Notes: generated by a model not told the origin, from the letters alone. A stretch of 64,000 bases of DNA from an uncultured Alphaproteobacteria bacterium (GCA_937923625.1 CALDTV010000009.1:62001-126000); one strand, 5' to 3'. Positions 36,626 through 46,274 are shown, counted from the stretch's first letter. A program made the numbers and translations.

Positions 36626-37063
36626 ATGAGTAAGCGAGTTGAATTTTCAGGCAATGATGCTAACGGCACATTTGTTATATCACCCTTTGGTTATGAAATT
36701 TTACGCGTCTTATCAAATCCACTCTTCAGAATACGCGCAAATAAAAATGCGGATTCCATAGCTAAAAAATTAGAGAATGGCTTTGTAGACACACCACCAG
36801 AGATCGTCACAAAAGAGATCATTAGATTAGAGCTCAAAAAATTGATATCTATAGCGCCCGCACAAACATCTGGAAAAAGCCGACATGGCGTCAACAACCG
36901 AAAATGTTACGAGATAACAACAAAAGGCGAACAAGCCTTGGCAGCCCGACAATCTCCTGAGACGCCTTCAAGCGAAAAACCTACCGTCCCTAAAGCTAAA
37001 AAGACCAAAACAGCACCTCACTCTCCTTTAAAACCATCTAATGCTAATGCCCTAAGACTATAA
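36626..37063 (+). CDS. Putative winged-helix DNA-binding protein
   Basis: A 145-residue protein. Its N-terminal 100 residues fit a PadR/MarR-like winged helix: FGYEILRVLSNPLF as the first helix, IVTKEIIRLELKKLISIAP as the recognition region, and NRKCYEITTKGEQALAAR as the wing and last helix (compare R.YY.LT..G...L). The C-terminal 45 residues are Pro/Lys/Ser-rich and probably disordered. No target can be assigned. It is 65 bp upstream of the PBP1A gene on the same strand, so either co-transcription or regulation of that gene is possible. Confidence 0.6.
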   Translation: MSKRVEFSGNDANGTFVISPFGYEILRVLSNPLFRIRANKNADSIAKKLENGFVDTPPEIVTKEIIRLELKKLISIAPAQTSGKSRHGVNNRKCYEITTKGEQALAARQSPETPSSEKPTVPKAKKTKTAPHSPLKPSNANALRL

Positions 37064-37128
37064 GAAAATCCTTGGCGTGATGCCCTGCTGCGGGTATAAA
37101 CTCTTATCTCGAATTTCAGGAAATAAGA

Positions 37129-39357
37129 ATGGCGTCAAAGTCCACACGAAAATCGTCAAAAAAAACCTCAAAAAGCGCTTCTAATAAGAAAAAGCGCGGG
37201 TTTTTTGCGCGTGCATTTCGGTTTTGTGTCAAATGGAGCTTTGTTTTAGGGATTTGGGCGCTGATCGCTATTGTCGGAGTCATGCTCTATTATGGCTCAG
37301 AATTACCCACCATCACAAAATCTATGGTGTTTGAGCGCCGCCCCACCGTCATCATAAAATCCCGCGAAGGCGAAATTATTGATCGCTATGGCGACATAAA
37401 GGGCGAAATTATCGACGTCAAAGATTTACCCCCGCATGTCATTCATGCCGTGCTTGCCACCGAAGACCGTCGTTTTTACAAGCATTTCGGCATGGATATT
37501 CGCGGCTTTCTTCGTGCCGTTACGGTGAATGTCAAGCAAGGCGGTTTTGTTCAGGGGGGATCAACAATCACACAACAGCTCGCCAAGAATTTATTTCTAA
37601 CACGTGAGCGCACCATAGAGCGTAAAATCCAAGAGCTGATATTATCTTTTCAGCTAGAGCGCGAATTAACCAAAGATGAAATTTTAAGCGCCTATCTTAA
37701 CCGTGTTTATTTAGGATCAGGCGCCTATGGAATCGATGCCGCTGCGCGGGTTTATTTTAACAAATCGGCGAGAGAATTAAACGTTAAAGAGGCAGCAACC
37801 ATTGCTGGCCTGCTTAAAGCACCTTCGCGTTACTCCCCCAACACCAACCCGCAACTTGCGGCCGATCGCACGGCTACAGTTATGCAAACAATGGTGGATG
37901 CTGGCTACATCAAAGCCGATGATCTTAAACGTTCAAAAGGTGTGCCGCCCGTTCCACGGCGCAAACCCTCCAGCGGGGACTCTGTTCGTTATTTCACTGA
38001 TTATGTGGTCGCACAATTACCTGATCTTATTGGGGAGGTCACACAAGATATTATTGTTGAAACAACATTGGATAAAGAAATCCAAAAAGAAATGGAACAA
38101 TCCATCACCCGCGCCCTGATGCGTTATGGCTCAGAATATAATGTCTCCCAAGGGGCGGCCGTCACGATACGCCTTGATGGCTCCGTCGTTGCCTTGATGG
38201 GCGGCAGAAATTATAGCATGAGTGAATTTAACCGCGTGACAGAATCACTACGCCCCCCTGGCTCATCCTTTAAACCGTTTGTCTATTTAACAGCATTAGA
38301 AAATGGTTGGCACATTAACAGCTATGTTTATGATGAACCCATCACCACGGGGAAATACCGCCCTAAAAACTTTGGCAATAAATATTTAGGCGATGTGACC
38401 CTTTATACCGCCCTCACAAATTCACTGAACACTGTTGCTGTCAATTTAATGCGTGATGCAGGGCCAGATAACACCATTAATACTGCTCGGCGTTTAGGTA
38501 TCACGGCAAATTTAAATCCCTATTTAAGCACCGCCTTGGGCAGCGAAGGCGTACCGATGATCCAAATGGCGACCGCTTATGCCGCATTAGGGCGAGGTGG
38601 CCTTGCGGTGCAACCTTTTGCGATTGAACGCATTCTTAGCAAAGATGGTGAAATTTTATACGAACGCACCCCACCAAAAAAACCAGAACGCGTTGTAGAA
38701 AAAAATGCCAATGCCCAGTTAAACGCGATGATGCGATCCGTCATTGATAACGGTACAGGGAAAGGCGCCAAAATTGGCTGGCCTGCGGCAGGTAAAACTG
38801 GCACGTCACAAGAATATCGTGATGCGTGGTTTATTGGCTTTACAGATCGGTACGCGACCGCTGTTTGGTTTGGTAATGATGATAACAGCCCCACAAAAAA
38901 ACTAACCGGCGGCTCTGCCCCCGCCCGCGTTTGGAAAGAGGTCATGACAAAAGCCCAAACCCAAGGCGGCAAAGCTTACGCAACCTTTATCCCTTATACC
39001 GCACCGCAAGGGAATGATTCATTTGATGATTTTATGCGTGATTTTTTAGAAGAAGAAGAAGATGGCTTCATTTATGACCGTAATGAATATGGCGACGTGA
39101 TCCAAACCCGTCAGCCACAATTACAACGCCGCCCCCAAGAACAAGTTAGAATCCAAGACACAACGCAGCCCACAGAACAAAACCAAAAACCGCGTGAGAA
39201 TTCAGCAGGCGGCTGGTTCGGTGGCCTCTTTGGTGGCAATCAAGATAACGACAAACGCCCCGCTCCACAGCAACAGCAACGTCAACAAGCCCCACAAGCC
39301 GCCCCACAAAAAGAATATACCCCATTGGGGCGCCACCAATGGGATATGAATGAGTAA
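37129..39357 (+). CDS. Penicillin-binding protein 1A family (bifunctional)
   Basis: A 742-residue class A PBP that polymerises and cross-links peptidoglycan. A Lys/Ser-rich cytosolic tail (1-30) precedes a membrane helix (33-56). The GT51 glycosyltransferase domain shows VLATEDRRFYKHFGMD with the catalytic Glu and GGSTITQQLAKNLFL. The transpeptidase domain shows RPPGSSFKPFVYL (active-site SxxK), SLNTVAVN (SxN) and GKTGTSQEYRDAWF (KTG). A Gln/Pro-rich tail from about 660 includes a GGWFGGLFGG patch and is probably periplasmic and disordered. It lies 65 bp after the winged-helix gene. Confidence 0.95.
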   Translation: MASKSTRKSSKKTSKSASNKKKRGFFARAFRFCVKWSFVLGIWALIAIVGVMLYYGSELPTITKSMVFERRPTVIIKSREGEIIDRYGDIKGEIIDVKDLPPHVIHAVLATEDRRFYKHFGMDIRGFLRAVTVNVKQGGFVQGGSTITQQLAKNLFLTRERTIERKIQELILSFQLERELTKDEILSAYLNRVYLGSGAYGIDAAARVYFNKSARELNVKEAATIAGLLKAPSRYSPNTNPQLAADRTATVMQTMVDAGYIKADDLKRSKGVPPVPRRKPSSGDSVRYFTDYVVAQLPDLIGEVTQDIIVETTLDKEIQKEMEQSITRALMRYGSEYNVSQGAAVTIRLDGSVVALMGGRNYSMSEFNRVTESLRPPGSSFKPFVYLTALENGWHINSYVYDEPITTGKYRPKNFGNKYLGDVTLYTALTNSLNTVAVNLMRDAGPDNTINTARRLGITANLNPYLSTALGSEGVPMIQMATAYAALGRGGLAVQPFAIERILSKDGEILYERTPPKKPERVVEKNANAQLNAMMRSVIDNGTGKGAKIGWPAAGKTGTSQEYRDAWFIGFTDRYATAVWFGNDDNSPTKKLTGGSAPARVWKEVMTKAQTQGGKAYATFIPYTAPQGNDSFDDFMRDFLEEEEDGFIYDRNEYGDVIQTRQPQLQRRPQEQVRIQDTTQPTEQNQKPRENSAGGWFGGLFGGNQDNDKRPAPQQQQRQQAPQAAPQKEYTPLGRHQWDMNE

Positions 39358-39366
39358 GTTAAGGTT

Positions 39367-39963
39367 TTATAAGCCAAGTCGCATTTTATTATTATTTGAC
39401 GCTCTTTTAACAGCGTCTAAAGTATTCATACTAGGATCACGTTGTTCGGTGTCACAACCGGCCTCGGAATAACGTTTTAAAGCATACAAATTAGATTTTT
39501 GCTCCTCTAAATTAGTTTTCTCCTCTTGTAAATCACTAAAATCAACACCGCTTTCCATTAAGATGAGTTCAGCAGCAGCTTGGGTAAGCCCCTCTTCATA
39601 AATACTCAGTGTCTTACCTGAAAACAAACCACCACTTCTAATCATTTCATCCTGTGCTGCCTCTCTTTCCTCAGGAGTTGCGTCACTTTCGCTTGGGTAG
39701 CCTCGCTTATGGGCTTCTTCATAAGCAACATCAATGGTATCCTTAATCTCAGATAATCGCGCATCAATTGCGTTTAAATAATCATCAGAACCCAAATAAC
39801 TATGCAATTCACAAGCCGTTGTAGCTTCTTTAAATCCAGAAGTCATGAAAGCTCCCTCGAGCCCTTTTTCCGATGCATCGGCAGGTTGCGCGAAAAACAT
39901 ATTACTTACGACAACAGCCAAAGAGCCAAAACCAGACACAACACCCAAATTTCCCATACCCAT
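39367..39963 (-). CDS. Hypothetical exported protein
   Basis: A 198-residue protein of unknown family. Residues 8-30 are hydrophobic, ending near FFAQPADASEK, which resembles a signal-peptidase I site. The rest is helical and acidic, with a coiled-coil-like segment at about 145-170 (DLQEEKTNLEEQKSNLYALK). Two cysteines in the mature part could pair. A GGGAGAG ribosome site stands about 5 nt before ATG 39963, supporting the start. It is convergent with the PBP1A gene (9 bp between stops), but no functional link can be shown. Confidence 0.7.
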   Translation of the reverse strand: MGMGNLGVVSGFGSLAVVVSNMFFAQPADASEKGLEGAFMTSGFKEATTACELHSYLGSDDYLNAIDARLSEIKDTIDVAYEEAHKRGYPSESDATPEEREAAQDEMIRSGGLFSGKTLSIYEEGLTQAAAELILMESGVDFSDLQEEKTNLEEQKSNLYALKRYSEAGCDTEQRDPSMNTLDAVKRASNNNKMRLGL

Positions 39964-40094
39964 TTTACTCTCCCGTTATATTTATATCTTAAATTTAACA
40001 GGACTATATCACAATAAAATATTATGTCAAATAAATATTGGTGTTTCTAGACTAAAAAACTCTGTTTTTCTTCCCCATAAATATCGGTCTCTAT

Positions 40095-40532
40095 TTACTC
40101 CACAAACATTGGCTCTTCAACGCGGGGATATTCGCGGCGGGCGGCGGCGAATTTGTCTTCGCCGATCAAATCCCAATGTTGCTTTAACGCCAACGATCCT
40201 CTGGTGGGGCCACCCACTTCGTAACCACTGCGTAGTAGGCTTTTATCAATAAATTCTAAATAGCTTGTTGGAAAGCATTTACGGGTGCCGCGCAATCCCA
40301 GATCAACCAAAACTTTGGCAATCAGTGCGTCGCCAACATTTAACAAATCTGCCGTGAATTGAATCGCCGACAAAATTTTAATCTCCGCGCGGCTGTTTGG
40401 CACACATCGTAAATGGCGCATGAAGCGGGCGTAAATTTCCATCTCTTGCTGCGCTTTTTTAGATTCTGGCGGTAGGGGTAAAATAATACTTCCCGCTTCT
40501 TTGTTGTCATTGCTTTTTAAAATATCAATCAT
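40095..40532 (-). CDS. Conserved-looking hypothetical protein, 145 aa
   Basis: No family recognised. The protein is soluble with a compact helical centre (EIYARFMRHLRCVPNSRAEIKILSA shown as EIYARFMRHLRCVPNS and AEIKILSAIQFTADLL) and a basic patch KVLVDLGLRGTRKCFPTSYL. I start at ATG 40532, not the longer frame from 40562, because AAGGAGG lies 6 nt before it. It follows rnhA on the same strand with a 109-bp gap and could be the distal gene of the ispH-rnhA operon. The predominance of charged residues and lack of low-complexity sequence argue that it is a real gene. Confidence 0.72.
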   Translation of the reverse strand: MIDILKSNDNKEAGSIILPLPPESKKAQQEMEIYARFMRHLRCVPNSRAEIKILSAIQFTADLLNVGDALIAKVLVDLGLRGTRKCFPTSYLEFIDKSLLRSGYEVGGPTRGSLALKQHWDLIGEDKFAAARREYPRVEEPMFVE

Positions 40533-40671
40533 TGCAGTCCTCCTTTTATGGTGGGCCATCAAACATATCGCTTGGCTTATGTACTAAGCTTGGGCGGCAA
40601 TAATTAATAGAATCTTAACGGAAAATTACAGGGCTGTGGGTAACTAAGGGATTCCCTGTGGACGAATCAGG

Positions 40672-41103
40672 TTAACTATTTGGAATCGCTGACACCGCCA
40701 GTTTATCCACACGCTCGTTCATTTCATGGCCAGAATGCCCCTTTACCCAAATAAAATGCACATCATGTTGTTGAATCAACGAATCGATCTGCTCCCATAA
40801 GTCTTGGTTTTTCACGGCTTTTTTGGACGCGCTCTTCCAGCCACGTGCCTTCCACCCCTCCAACCATTCGGTTGCGCCTTGTAAGACATACTTGCTATCG
40901 GTGTAAATGGTGACGCTGGCGCGCTCGCGTTTTAATGCTTCTAAAGCTTTAATAACCGCCATCATTTCCATGCGGTTATTGGTGGTTTCATCCTCGCCGC
41001 CGCACAGTTCTTTTTCATGATCGTTCCAGCACAAAATTGCGCCCCACCCGCCAGGGCCAGGATTGCCGCTACATGCGCCATCGGTGTAAATTGTAATGCT
41101 CAT
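40672..41103 (-). CDS. rnhA: Ribonuclease HI
   Basis: The 143-residue enzyme cuts the RNA strand of RNA-DNA hybrids. The four catalytic acids are visible: Asp8 in [18 protein letters not shown], Glu46 in [12 protein letters not shown], Asp69 in TIYTDSKYV, and the Asp of MNERVDKLA near the C-terminus. Length is that of bacterial RNase HI. In many alphaproteobacteria the order is ispH-thrB-rnhA; here a P-loop protein occupies the thrB position. A palindromic repeat lies between that gene and rnhA. Confidence 0.96.
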   Translation of the reverse strand: MSITIYTDGACSGNPGPGGWGAILCWNDHEKELCGGEDETTNNRMEMMAVIKALEALKRERASVTIYTDSKYVLQGATEWLEGWKARGWKSASKKAVKNQDLWEQIDSLIQQHDVHFIWVKGHSGHEMNERVDKLAVSAIPNS

Positions 41104-41158
41104 AATTTTTTATAGACCACGAATGAACATGAATAAACACTAATATTTCTGTTGTTCC

Positions 41159-41250
41159 GTCATTGCGAGAAAGTTTCAGCGATCGCCGTAATCTAGCTTT
41201 CATTAAAAATCTAGATTGCTTCGTCACACTGTTTTTTTACAATAACGATA
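41159..41250. repeat. Palindromic repeat family A, full copy upstream of rnhA
   Basis: The left arm is GTCATTGCGAGAAAGTTTC to CGTAATCTAG. The right arm is ATCTAGATTGCTTCG to a degenerate ACAATAACG end. Confidence 0.75.
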
Positions 41251-41260
41251 TAAAAAGAAA

Positions 41261-42034
41261 CTAACGATATTGATCAGGTAAGTGCTTCACAATTACTTGC
41301 AAAAAAGCGTCCGCAGTTTTAACGGCATGGAATTCTTCGGACGGAATGGTTGTGCCATATTTATCCGCAATACGTTGATATTTTGGCAGACGGTTTTCAA
41401 ACAATCTAGGGAATACCCAACGCCCAAAGGCATCGGCGTCAAAATCATCTGGCGCGATATCACCATTCTCCGCGCTATACTCGCTCACCCAATAATCAAA
41501 CCGTTCGGGGGAGAAAAACATCGGCTTGGGGTAATCTTGCGCCCGTTGCAACACCGCTTTTTCTTCTTCGGCATTGGCCTTAATATAAATAATCAGCGAA
41601 TTTTCATCAACACTATCCAGCAATGTGTCATCATCAATTTCACACAAACTCCCCGTTGAATCATTCAACACATTTTGGTGCCCGTCCTTGTGCGCTTTCT
41701 TCACGATGTCTTTAAGGCAGCGTAAAGATTCGCATTCTGCTTCGTAATATTTTTTCTGGCGGCGTTTAAATTCTTCATACGGCAATTCACCCAAACGCGA
41801 GACGTAACGCGATAATTGTGACAAATCATCCGCTGTTACTTTATTTGGCTCGCCCAATGTTTGCGCGATTTCATCGCCCAATAATGTTGTGCCAATTTCA
41901 AGATCACAGGAATAATGATGCCAGCCTTGCTCCGCCAGCATCAATGACATGTGGGTCTTCCCCACACCAGACATCCCCATCAGGGTAATAACTTTATGAT
42001 CAATATCGTGAAAATCTTTTTTTGTAATTGGCAT
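41261..42034 (-). CDS. P-loop ATPase/kinase-like protein of unknown substrate
   Basis: A 257-residue protein with a Walker A motif LMGMSGVGKTHMSLMLA near residue 20, then HYSCDLEIGTTLL in the position where shikimate- and gluconate-kinase-like proteins hold an acidic residue. VLNDSTGSLCEID and SLIIYIKANAEEEKAVL follow. The C-terminal half, with MFFSPERFDYWV and FPRLFENRLPKYQRIADKYG, is not of a named family I know. I start at ATG 42034 because the longer frame relies on a TTG. It sits between ispH and rnhA, where alphaproteobacteria usually have the homoserine kinase gene thrB, which it does not resemble. Confidence 0.78.
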   Translation of the reverse strand: MPITKKDFHDIDHKVITLMGMSGVGKTHMSLMLAEQGWHHYSCDLEIGTTLLGDEIAQTLGEPNKVTADDLSQLSRYVSRLGELPYEEFKRRQKKYYEAECESLRCLKDIVKKAHKDGHQNVLNDSTGSLCEIDDDTLLDSVDENSLIIYIKANAEEEKAVLQRAQDYPKPMFFSPERFDYWVSEYSAENGDIAPDDFDADAFGRWVFPRLFENRLPKYQRIADKYGTTIPSEEFHAVKTADAFLQVIVKHLPDQYR

Positions 42035-42110
42035 GCACGTATAGTGCCCAAACAATCAAATAAAGGCAAGATGACTTGATCTGTGACTATTTTTGTGACC
42101 GTTAAAGAGA

Positions 42111-43094
42111 TTAAACGCTTTTCTTACACTCGTTTTCGGTAGCATCACGCAGGACACGGGGGATGTTAAATACAACATTTTCTTCAACCAGAGATCGGGT
42201 TTCGACCTTAACGTTGTAACGCGTGGCAATCATATCAATCACTTCTTCAACCAACACTTCTGGGGCGGACGCGCCAGCACTTAAGCCTAATGTTTTAACA
42301 CCTTCCAACCACGCCCAATCTAAATCAACGGCGCGTTGCACCAGCATCGCTTTTTGACAGCCATAGCTCTCCCCCACTTCGACCAAGCGGTTCGAATTGG
42401 ATGAATTGGGCGCACCAATCACAATCATCGCGTCACAATCTGCGGCAATTTCTTTGACCGCCCCTTGGCGGTTGGTGGTCGCATAACATATATCTTCTTT
42501 ATGTGGGCCTTTAATCTCTGGAAACCTCTTCTTTAACGCCGCAACAATATCCGCCGTGTCATCCACCGACAATGTTGTTTGCGTGCAGTAAGCTAGATTA
42601 CCAATATCATTAACTTCTAAACCAGCCACGCCTTCAACTGTTTCAACCAACAGCACCGCGCCATCGGGCAATTGTCCCATTGTCCCGACCACTTCAGGGT
42701 GCCCTGTATGGCCAATCAAAATAATTTGCCGCCCTTTGGCAAAATGACGTTCGGCTTCTTTATGAACTTTGCTGACCAATGGGCATGTTGCATCAATAAA
42801 AAACATCTCACGCGCTTTTGCCTTTTCTGGCACAGATTTCGGCACACCATGCGCGGAGAAAATAACAGGCTGCCCATCATTGGGAATTTCATCTAATTCT
42901 TCAACAAAAATTGCGCCCTTATGCCGCAACCCTTCGACAACATATTTGTTATGCACAATTTCGTGACGCACATAGACAGGCGCGCCATATTTTTCCAGTG
43001 ATTTTTCAACGATTTGAATCGCCCGATCTACCCCCGCGCAAAAGCCACGGGGCGACGCCAAAAGAATTGTCATATTTGATTTTTGCTCTGTCAT
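42111..43094 (-). CDS. ispH: 4-hydroxy-3-methylbut-2-enyl diphosphate reductase
   Basis: The 327-residue iron-sulfur enzyme makes IPP and DMAPP in the last step of the MEP pathway. The three cluster cysteines are in [15 protein letters not shown] (Cys19), [13 protein letters not shown] and the [12 protein letters not shown] region. The substrate-binding [10 protein letters not shown] and the [15 protein letters not shown] block are intact. Together with dxs and ispA further right it gives three isoprenoid genes in the window. It heads the leftward ispH - P-loop gene - rnhA group and diverges from a lipoprotein gene. Confidence 0.96.
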   Translation of the reverse strand: MTEQKSNMTILLASPRGFCAGVDRAIQIVEKSLEKYGAPVYVRHEIVHNKYVVEGLRHKGAIFVEELDEIPNDGQPVIFSAHGVPKSVPEKAKAREMFFIDATCPLVSKVHKEAERHFAKGRQIILIGHTGHPEVVGTMGQLPDGAVLLVETVEGVAGLEVNDIGNLAYCTQTTLSVDDTADIVAALKKRFPEIKGPHKEDICYATTNRQGAVKEIAADCDAMIVIGAPNSSNSNRLVEVGESYGCQKAMLVQRAVDLDWAWLEGVKTLGLSAGASAPEVLVEEVIDMIATRYNVKVETRSLVEENVVFNIPRVLRDATENECKKSV

Positions 43095-43220
43095 ATTATC
43101 CTATTTATAAAAGACTGCCCCGCATAAATCCACAATATACTCGCGCTTGAATAAAAATAAGTCTGTGGCAAAATCATCAAAACCCTTGCCCCACATACGC
43201 CGCTTTCGTATTCTGCCAAC

Positions 43221-44036
43221 ATGAAAAAGCAGAATCATATTTTACTGGTTACTACCGCCCTCTTACTTTCCTCCGCCAGCTTATCTGGCTGTGGCAGTAC
43301 ATTTGAAGGGATCAAAACGGATTTAGGCGAAATCGGCAGCTCCGTTTCGGGCGCGATAGGATCAACATTCGACTCAGACAAGAATGCAGCGCCGGCGCAA
43401 TCCAATAATGAGGACACCGCCGAAAATACCGACGTTCCCAAAAACATCTTGCCCCAGAAAATTTTGTCCAAAAAGAAGTTCAACACGAACTCACGCATAG
43501 CGGACACAGAGCCGCAAACACAAGCACAACCGATAGAACAACCAAAGCCACAAGAAGATAAAAAATCTGTCGCGCTTTATAAAAGTGGCGAATGCCCGCC
43601 CATCACACTTGATCCTCAATTAAAGCAATTGGTAGAATTCCAAGACATGGAAAACCCTTCTAAGAAAACCGAAGTATCGCATATTAAATTGGCCAACTAT
43701 GACAGTGATTGTGCAAAAGATGGCGATTACATTTCCATGCGACTTGATTTAAATTTCGAAGGCGGCCTTGGCCCTAAAGCGAAACGCAAAAAAAATGATC
43801 AACCATTTTTTGCCTATCCTTATTTCATTGCCGTGACTGATGGCAATGATAATGAATTAGCGCGTGAGATTTTTGCGGCCTCTGTGACATATGAAAAGAA
43901 ACAAGAAAACATCGCCCTCACCGAAACAATTCGCCAGCGCTTGCCCTTAAATGACGATGGCAGCACTCCCGATTATAAAGTCAAAATCGGCTTTCAATTA
44001 ACACCAGAGCAACTCACTTATAATGTTCAAAACTGA
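43221..44036 (+). CDS. Lipoprotein of unknown function
   Basis: A 271-residue predicted lipoprotein: hydrophobic signal with lipobox LSGC (Cys24), then a Ser/Asn/Pro/Gln-rich linker (about 45-115). A globular C-terminal domain (about 118-271) starts at SGECPPITLDPQL and has beta-strand-like segments (HIKLANYDSDC, MRLDLNFEGGLGPK, PYFIAVTDGNDNELAREIF, VKIGFQLTPEQLTYNV). Two cysteines in this domain (CPP and SDC) may form a disulfide. I cannot name a family. It diverges from ispH across 126 bp and is convergent with the phosphatase gene, 201 bp away; those 201 bp hold no gene. Confidence 0.75.
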   Translation: MKKQNHILLVTTALLLSSASLSGCGSTFEGIKTDLGEIGSSVSGAIGSTFDSDKNAAPAQSNNEDTAENTDVPKNILPQKILSKKKFNTNSRIADTEPQTQAQPIEQPKPQEDKKSVALYKSGECPPITLDPQLKQLVEFQDMENPSKKTEVSHIKLANYDSDCAKDGDYISMRLDLNFEGGLGPKAKRKKNDQPFFAYPYFIAVTDGNDNELAREIFAASVTYEKKQENIALTETIRQRLPLNDDGSTPDYKVKIGFQLTPEQLTYNVQN

Positions 44037-44207
44037 CAAGAAAAACGCTTCAAGGCTTCTAGTCACATAAATCTTAAATAATATAAATCACGCACATGAT
44101 TTATCTACCGCGCTCATAACTACTAGTCCTGGTTCTCTCAATTGACGGCAATAACAGCGTCTGTTTGTGTATGGTCTAATTGCATTTTTATCCTAATGTT
44201 TTTTAGC

Positions 44208-44249
44208 ATAAATAATTAACTTATAAATTATGTACAGTTAATTATTTAT
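44208..44249. repeat. AT-rich 13-bp perfect inverted repeat at the end of the phosphatase gene
   Basis: ATAAATAATTAAC (44208-44220) and GTTAATTATTTAT (44237-44249) are perfect inverse copies separated by 16 bp. The right arm contains the stop codon and last three codons of the leftward phosphatase. No T run follows, so it is not a standard terminator. Confidence 0.6.
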
Positions 44250-44987
44250 CTGCAAAATGCGTACATCTGCCCCCTCGATCACACCACAGCTTAAGGGGCC
44301 GCCTTCATATAAGGCTGTATCTAAATTCATACGGTTGGGGCGGATATCGACCTCTCTATTTTTGGGCGGTGTATGACCATGTACCACATAATAAGGGTGC
44401 AAGGCTTCATGGCTCATGAAGGGTTGGCGGGTAAAGATTAAATCTTGCTTGGTTTGTTTTGCCAGCGGCACATCAGGGCGCAGTCCCGCATGCACAAAAA
44501 GATAATCCCCTTCAATATGGCTTAACTTTAAGTTCTTAAAAAACTCTTTATGGGTTAATGGCAAAGCGTCACGCAAGGCCGCCGCTATATCCTCTGCTTG
44601 CAATTCAATTGGCGCGACGGGGTCAATATTCACGCCATAGCTCTGCGCACATTCTATGCCTCCCCAATGCAACCAATCTTGTCGATGGCCTTTGGGGTCA
44701 TTCATAAATTCATTAAACATCGCATCTTCGTGATTACCCATCAAAAAGACATGTTCAAATTGCCGCGCGTCTAATTCCCGCGCAACCAACAAATCAATCA
44801 CGCCTTTGCTGTCAGGGCCGCGGTCAATATAATCTCCCAGATAGACAATCACCGCACGGTCAATGGGGCGTTCGCGCAAATCTGCCTCAATTTGGTCGTG
44901 CATCCGCGCCAAAACATCAGCATAACCATGTATATCGCCAATCGCATAAACGCGTGTTCCATCAGGGATTTTGAAAACTTTACTCAT
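44238..44987 (-). CDS. Serine/threonine-protein-phosphatase-like metallophosphoesterase
   Basis: A 249-residue PPP-family phosphatase. The motifs GDIHGYADVL (about 17-26), GDYIDRGPDSKGVID, FLMGNHEDAMF, FVHAGLRPD and VVHGHTPP provide the dinuclear metal site in the standard order. Bacterial relatives act as protein phosphatases or diadenosine-tetraphosphate hydrolases; sequence alone cannot decide, but the short length and the GDYIDRG motif fit the protein-phosphatase-like branch. It diverges from the HDAC-like gene with only 30 bp between starts, so the two promoters must overlap the coding ends. Confidence 0.9.
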   Translation of the reverse strand: MSKVFKIPDGTRVYAIGDIHGYADVLARMHDQIEADLRERPIDRAVIVYLGDYIDRGPDSKGVIDLLVARELDARQFEHVFLMGNHEDAMFNEFMNDPKGHRQDWLHWGGIECAQSYGVNIDPVAPIELQAEDIAAALRDALPLTHKEFFKNLKLSHIEGDYLFVHAGLRPDVPLAKQTKQDLIFTRQPFMSHEALHPYYVVHGHTPPKNREVDIRPNRMNLDTALYEGGPLSCGVIEGADVRILQINN

Positions 44988-45017
44988 GAAGAATATTCTA
45001 TAGTCTCAAATACTGTT

Positions 45018-45956
45018 ATGAAACCTATTATTTACCTAAGTGATTACAGCCAAAAACACGATACGGGCGAAGGTCACCCTGAGAATGCCGCACGGATAAA
45101 AGTGCTGGAAGATTTATTCTCCGAAGCACCGTTCAACGATTGGCAGCAGATTAACGCACGAGCCGCAACCCTCGACCAAATCCTTCTCGCCCATAACGAA
45201 GACTATGTTTTCGACCTACAGGATAAAACGCCAGAGCATGGTTTAGTTCATTTAGATGGTGATACAATTTTATCACCTCACAGCTATGATGCCGCGCTAC
45301 ATGCTGCGGGGGCGGCCTGTCAGGCCGTTGATGACATTTTAAATAACAAAACTAAAAAAGCATTTTGCGCGACCCGCCCCCCAGGCCATCACGCTGAACC
45401 AAACACCGCCCTTGGTTTTTGCCTGCTTAACAACATCTTCATCGCCGCCCGCCATGCCCAAGAAACATATGACATTAATCGCATCGCGATTGTTGATTTC
45501 GATGTGCATCACGGCAACGGCACAGAAACCATGACCCGCCGCCATAACGCGATATGCTCAAACCAACCGATTCTATATATCTCTACTCACGCGCAGGGGA
45601 TTTTCCCCATGACGGGCAAGCCCGAAGACAACAGCGACACCTTATTGAATATATATCTGCCTCATGACTGTGGCTCTGAAGAATTTAGGCAAATCTATCA
45701 AAATGAAGTTTTCCCCACGCTTAAAGATTTTAAACCTGACATCCTCCTCCTCTCTAGCGGATTTGATGCCCATAAAGACGACCCCCTCGCCGCCATCAAC
45801 CTTGAAACCGAAGATTATGGCTGGCTGACGCGGCATTTATGCGATATCGCGGATCAGTATGCTAAGGGGCGGCTTATTTCCATTCTTGAAGGTGGCTATC
45901 ACTTAGACGCCCTGAAATCTTGCGTCCGCGCCCATTTGGAAGAATTGGGGACTTAA
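45018..45956 (+). CDS. Histone-deacetylase-family (acetyl-lysine/polyamine) deacetylase
   Basis: A 312-residue zinc-dependent deacetylase of the HDAC/AcuC/acetylpolyamine amidohydrolase family. Motifs are HPENAARIKVL, the double histidine in CATRPPGHHAEPNTALGFC, the metal site DFDVHHGNGTE, and LLLSSGFDAHKDDPLA with the second metal aspartate; EGGYHL closes the active site. I start at ATG 45018. The longer frame from 44892 would run into the divergent phosphatase gene and adds no conserved sequence. It begins the HDAC-xseB-ispA group typical of alphaproteobacteria. Confidence 0.93.
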   Translation: MKPIIYLSDYSQKHDTGEGHPENAARIKVLEDLFSEAPFNDWQQINARAATLDQILLAHNEDYVFDLQDKTPEHGLVHLDGDTILSPHSYDAALHAAGAACQAVDDILNNKTKKAFCATRPPGHHAEPNTALGFCLLNNIFIAARHAQETYDINRIAIVDFDVHHGNGTETMTRRHNAICSNQPILYISTHAQGIFPMTGKPEDNSDTLLNIYLPHDCGSEEFRQIYQNEVFPTLKDFKPDILLLSSGFDAHKDDPLAAINLETEDYGWLTRHLCDIADQYAKGRLISILEGGYHLDALKSCVRAHLEELGT

Positions 45957-46034
45957 TTCCCGCTAAATCCTTGAGAAATTGCTCATTTTCACATACACTC
46001 CTTCGCATTATAAACATAGTCTTTAGGGAACATT

Positions 46035-46274
46035 ATGAGCAATAGCGCCGTCACAGATATGAGCTTCGAAGCCGCCTTGTCCGAGCTTGAAACAATTGTC
46101 GGCGCGCTTGAAAGCGGTAAAGCACCGCTTGAGGATTCGATCCAGTCCTACGAACGCGGTATCGCGCTTAAAAAACATTGCGAACAAAAACTCTCCCAAG
46201 CCCAAGAAAAAATTGAAAAAATTACTATCGGCAGTGATGGAAAACCCACCGCCGTCCCATTTGAAACCGAATAA
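46035..46274 (+). CDS. xseB: Exodeoxyribonuclease VII small subunit
   Basis: A 79-residue helical protein that assembles with XseA to degrade single-stranded DNA. FEAALSELETIVGALESGKAPLEDS is the family signature, seen as FEAALSELETIVGALESG and then SIQSYERGIALKKHCEQKL. TAGGGA lies 6 nt before the ATG. It is 25 bp from ispA, and the pair is almost certainly one transcript. The large subunit gene is not in the window. Confidence 0.94.
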   Translation: MSNSAVTDMSFEAALSELETIVGALESGKAPLEDSIQSYERGIALKKHCEQKLSQAQEKIEKITIGSDGKPTAVPFETE

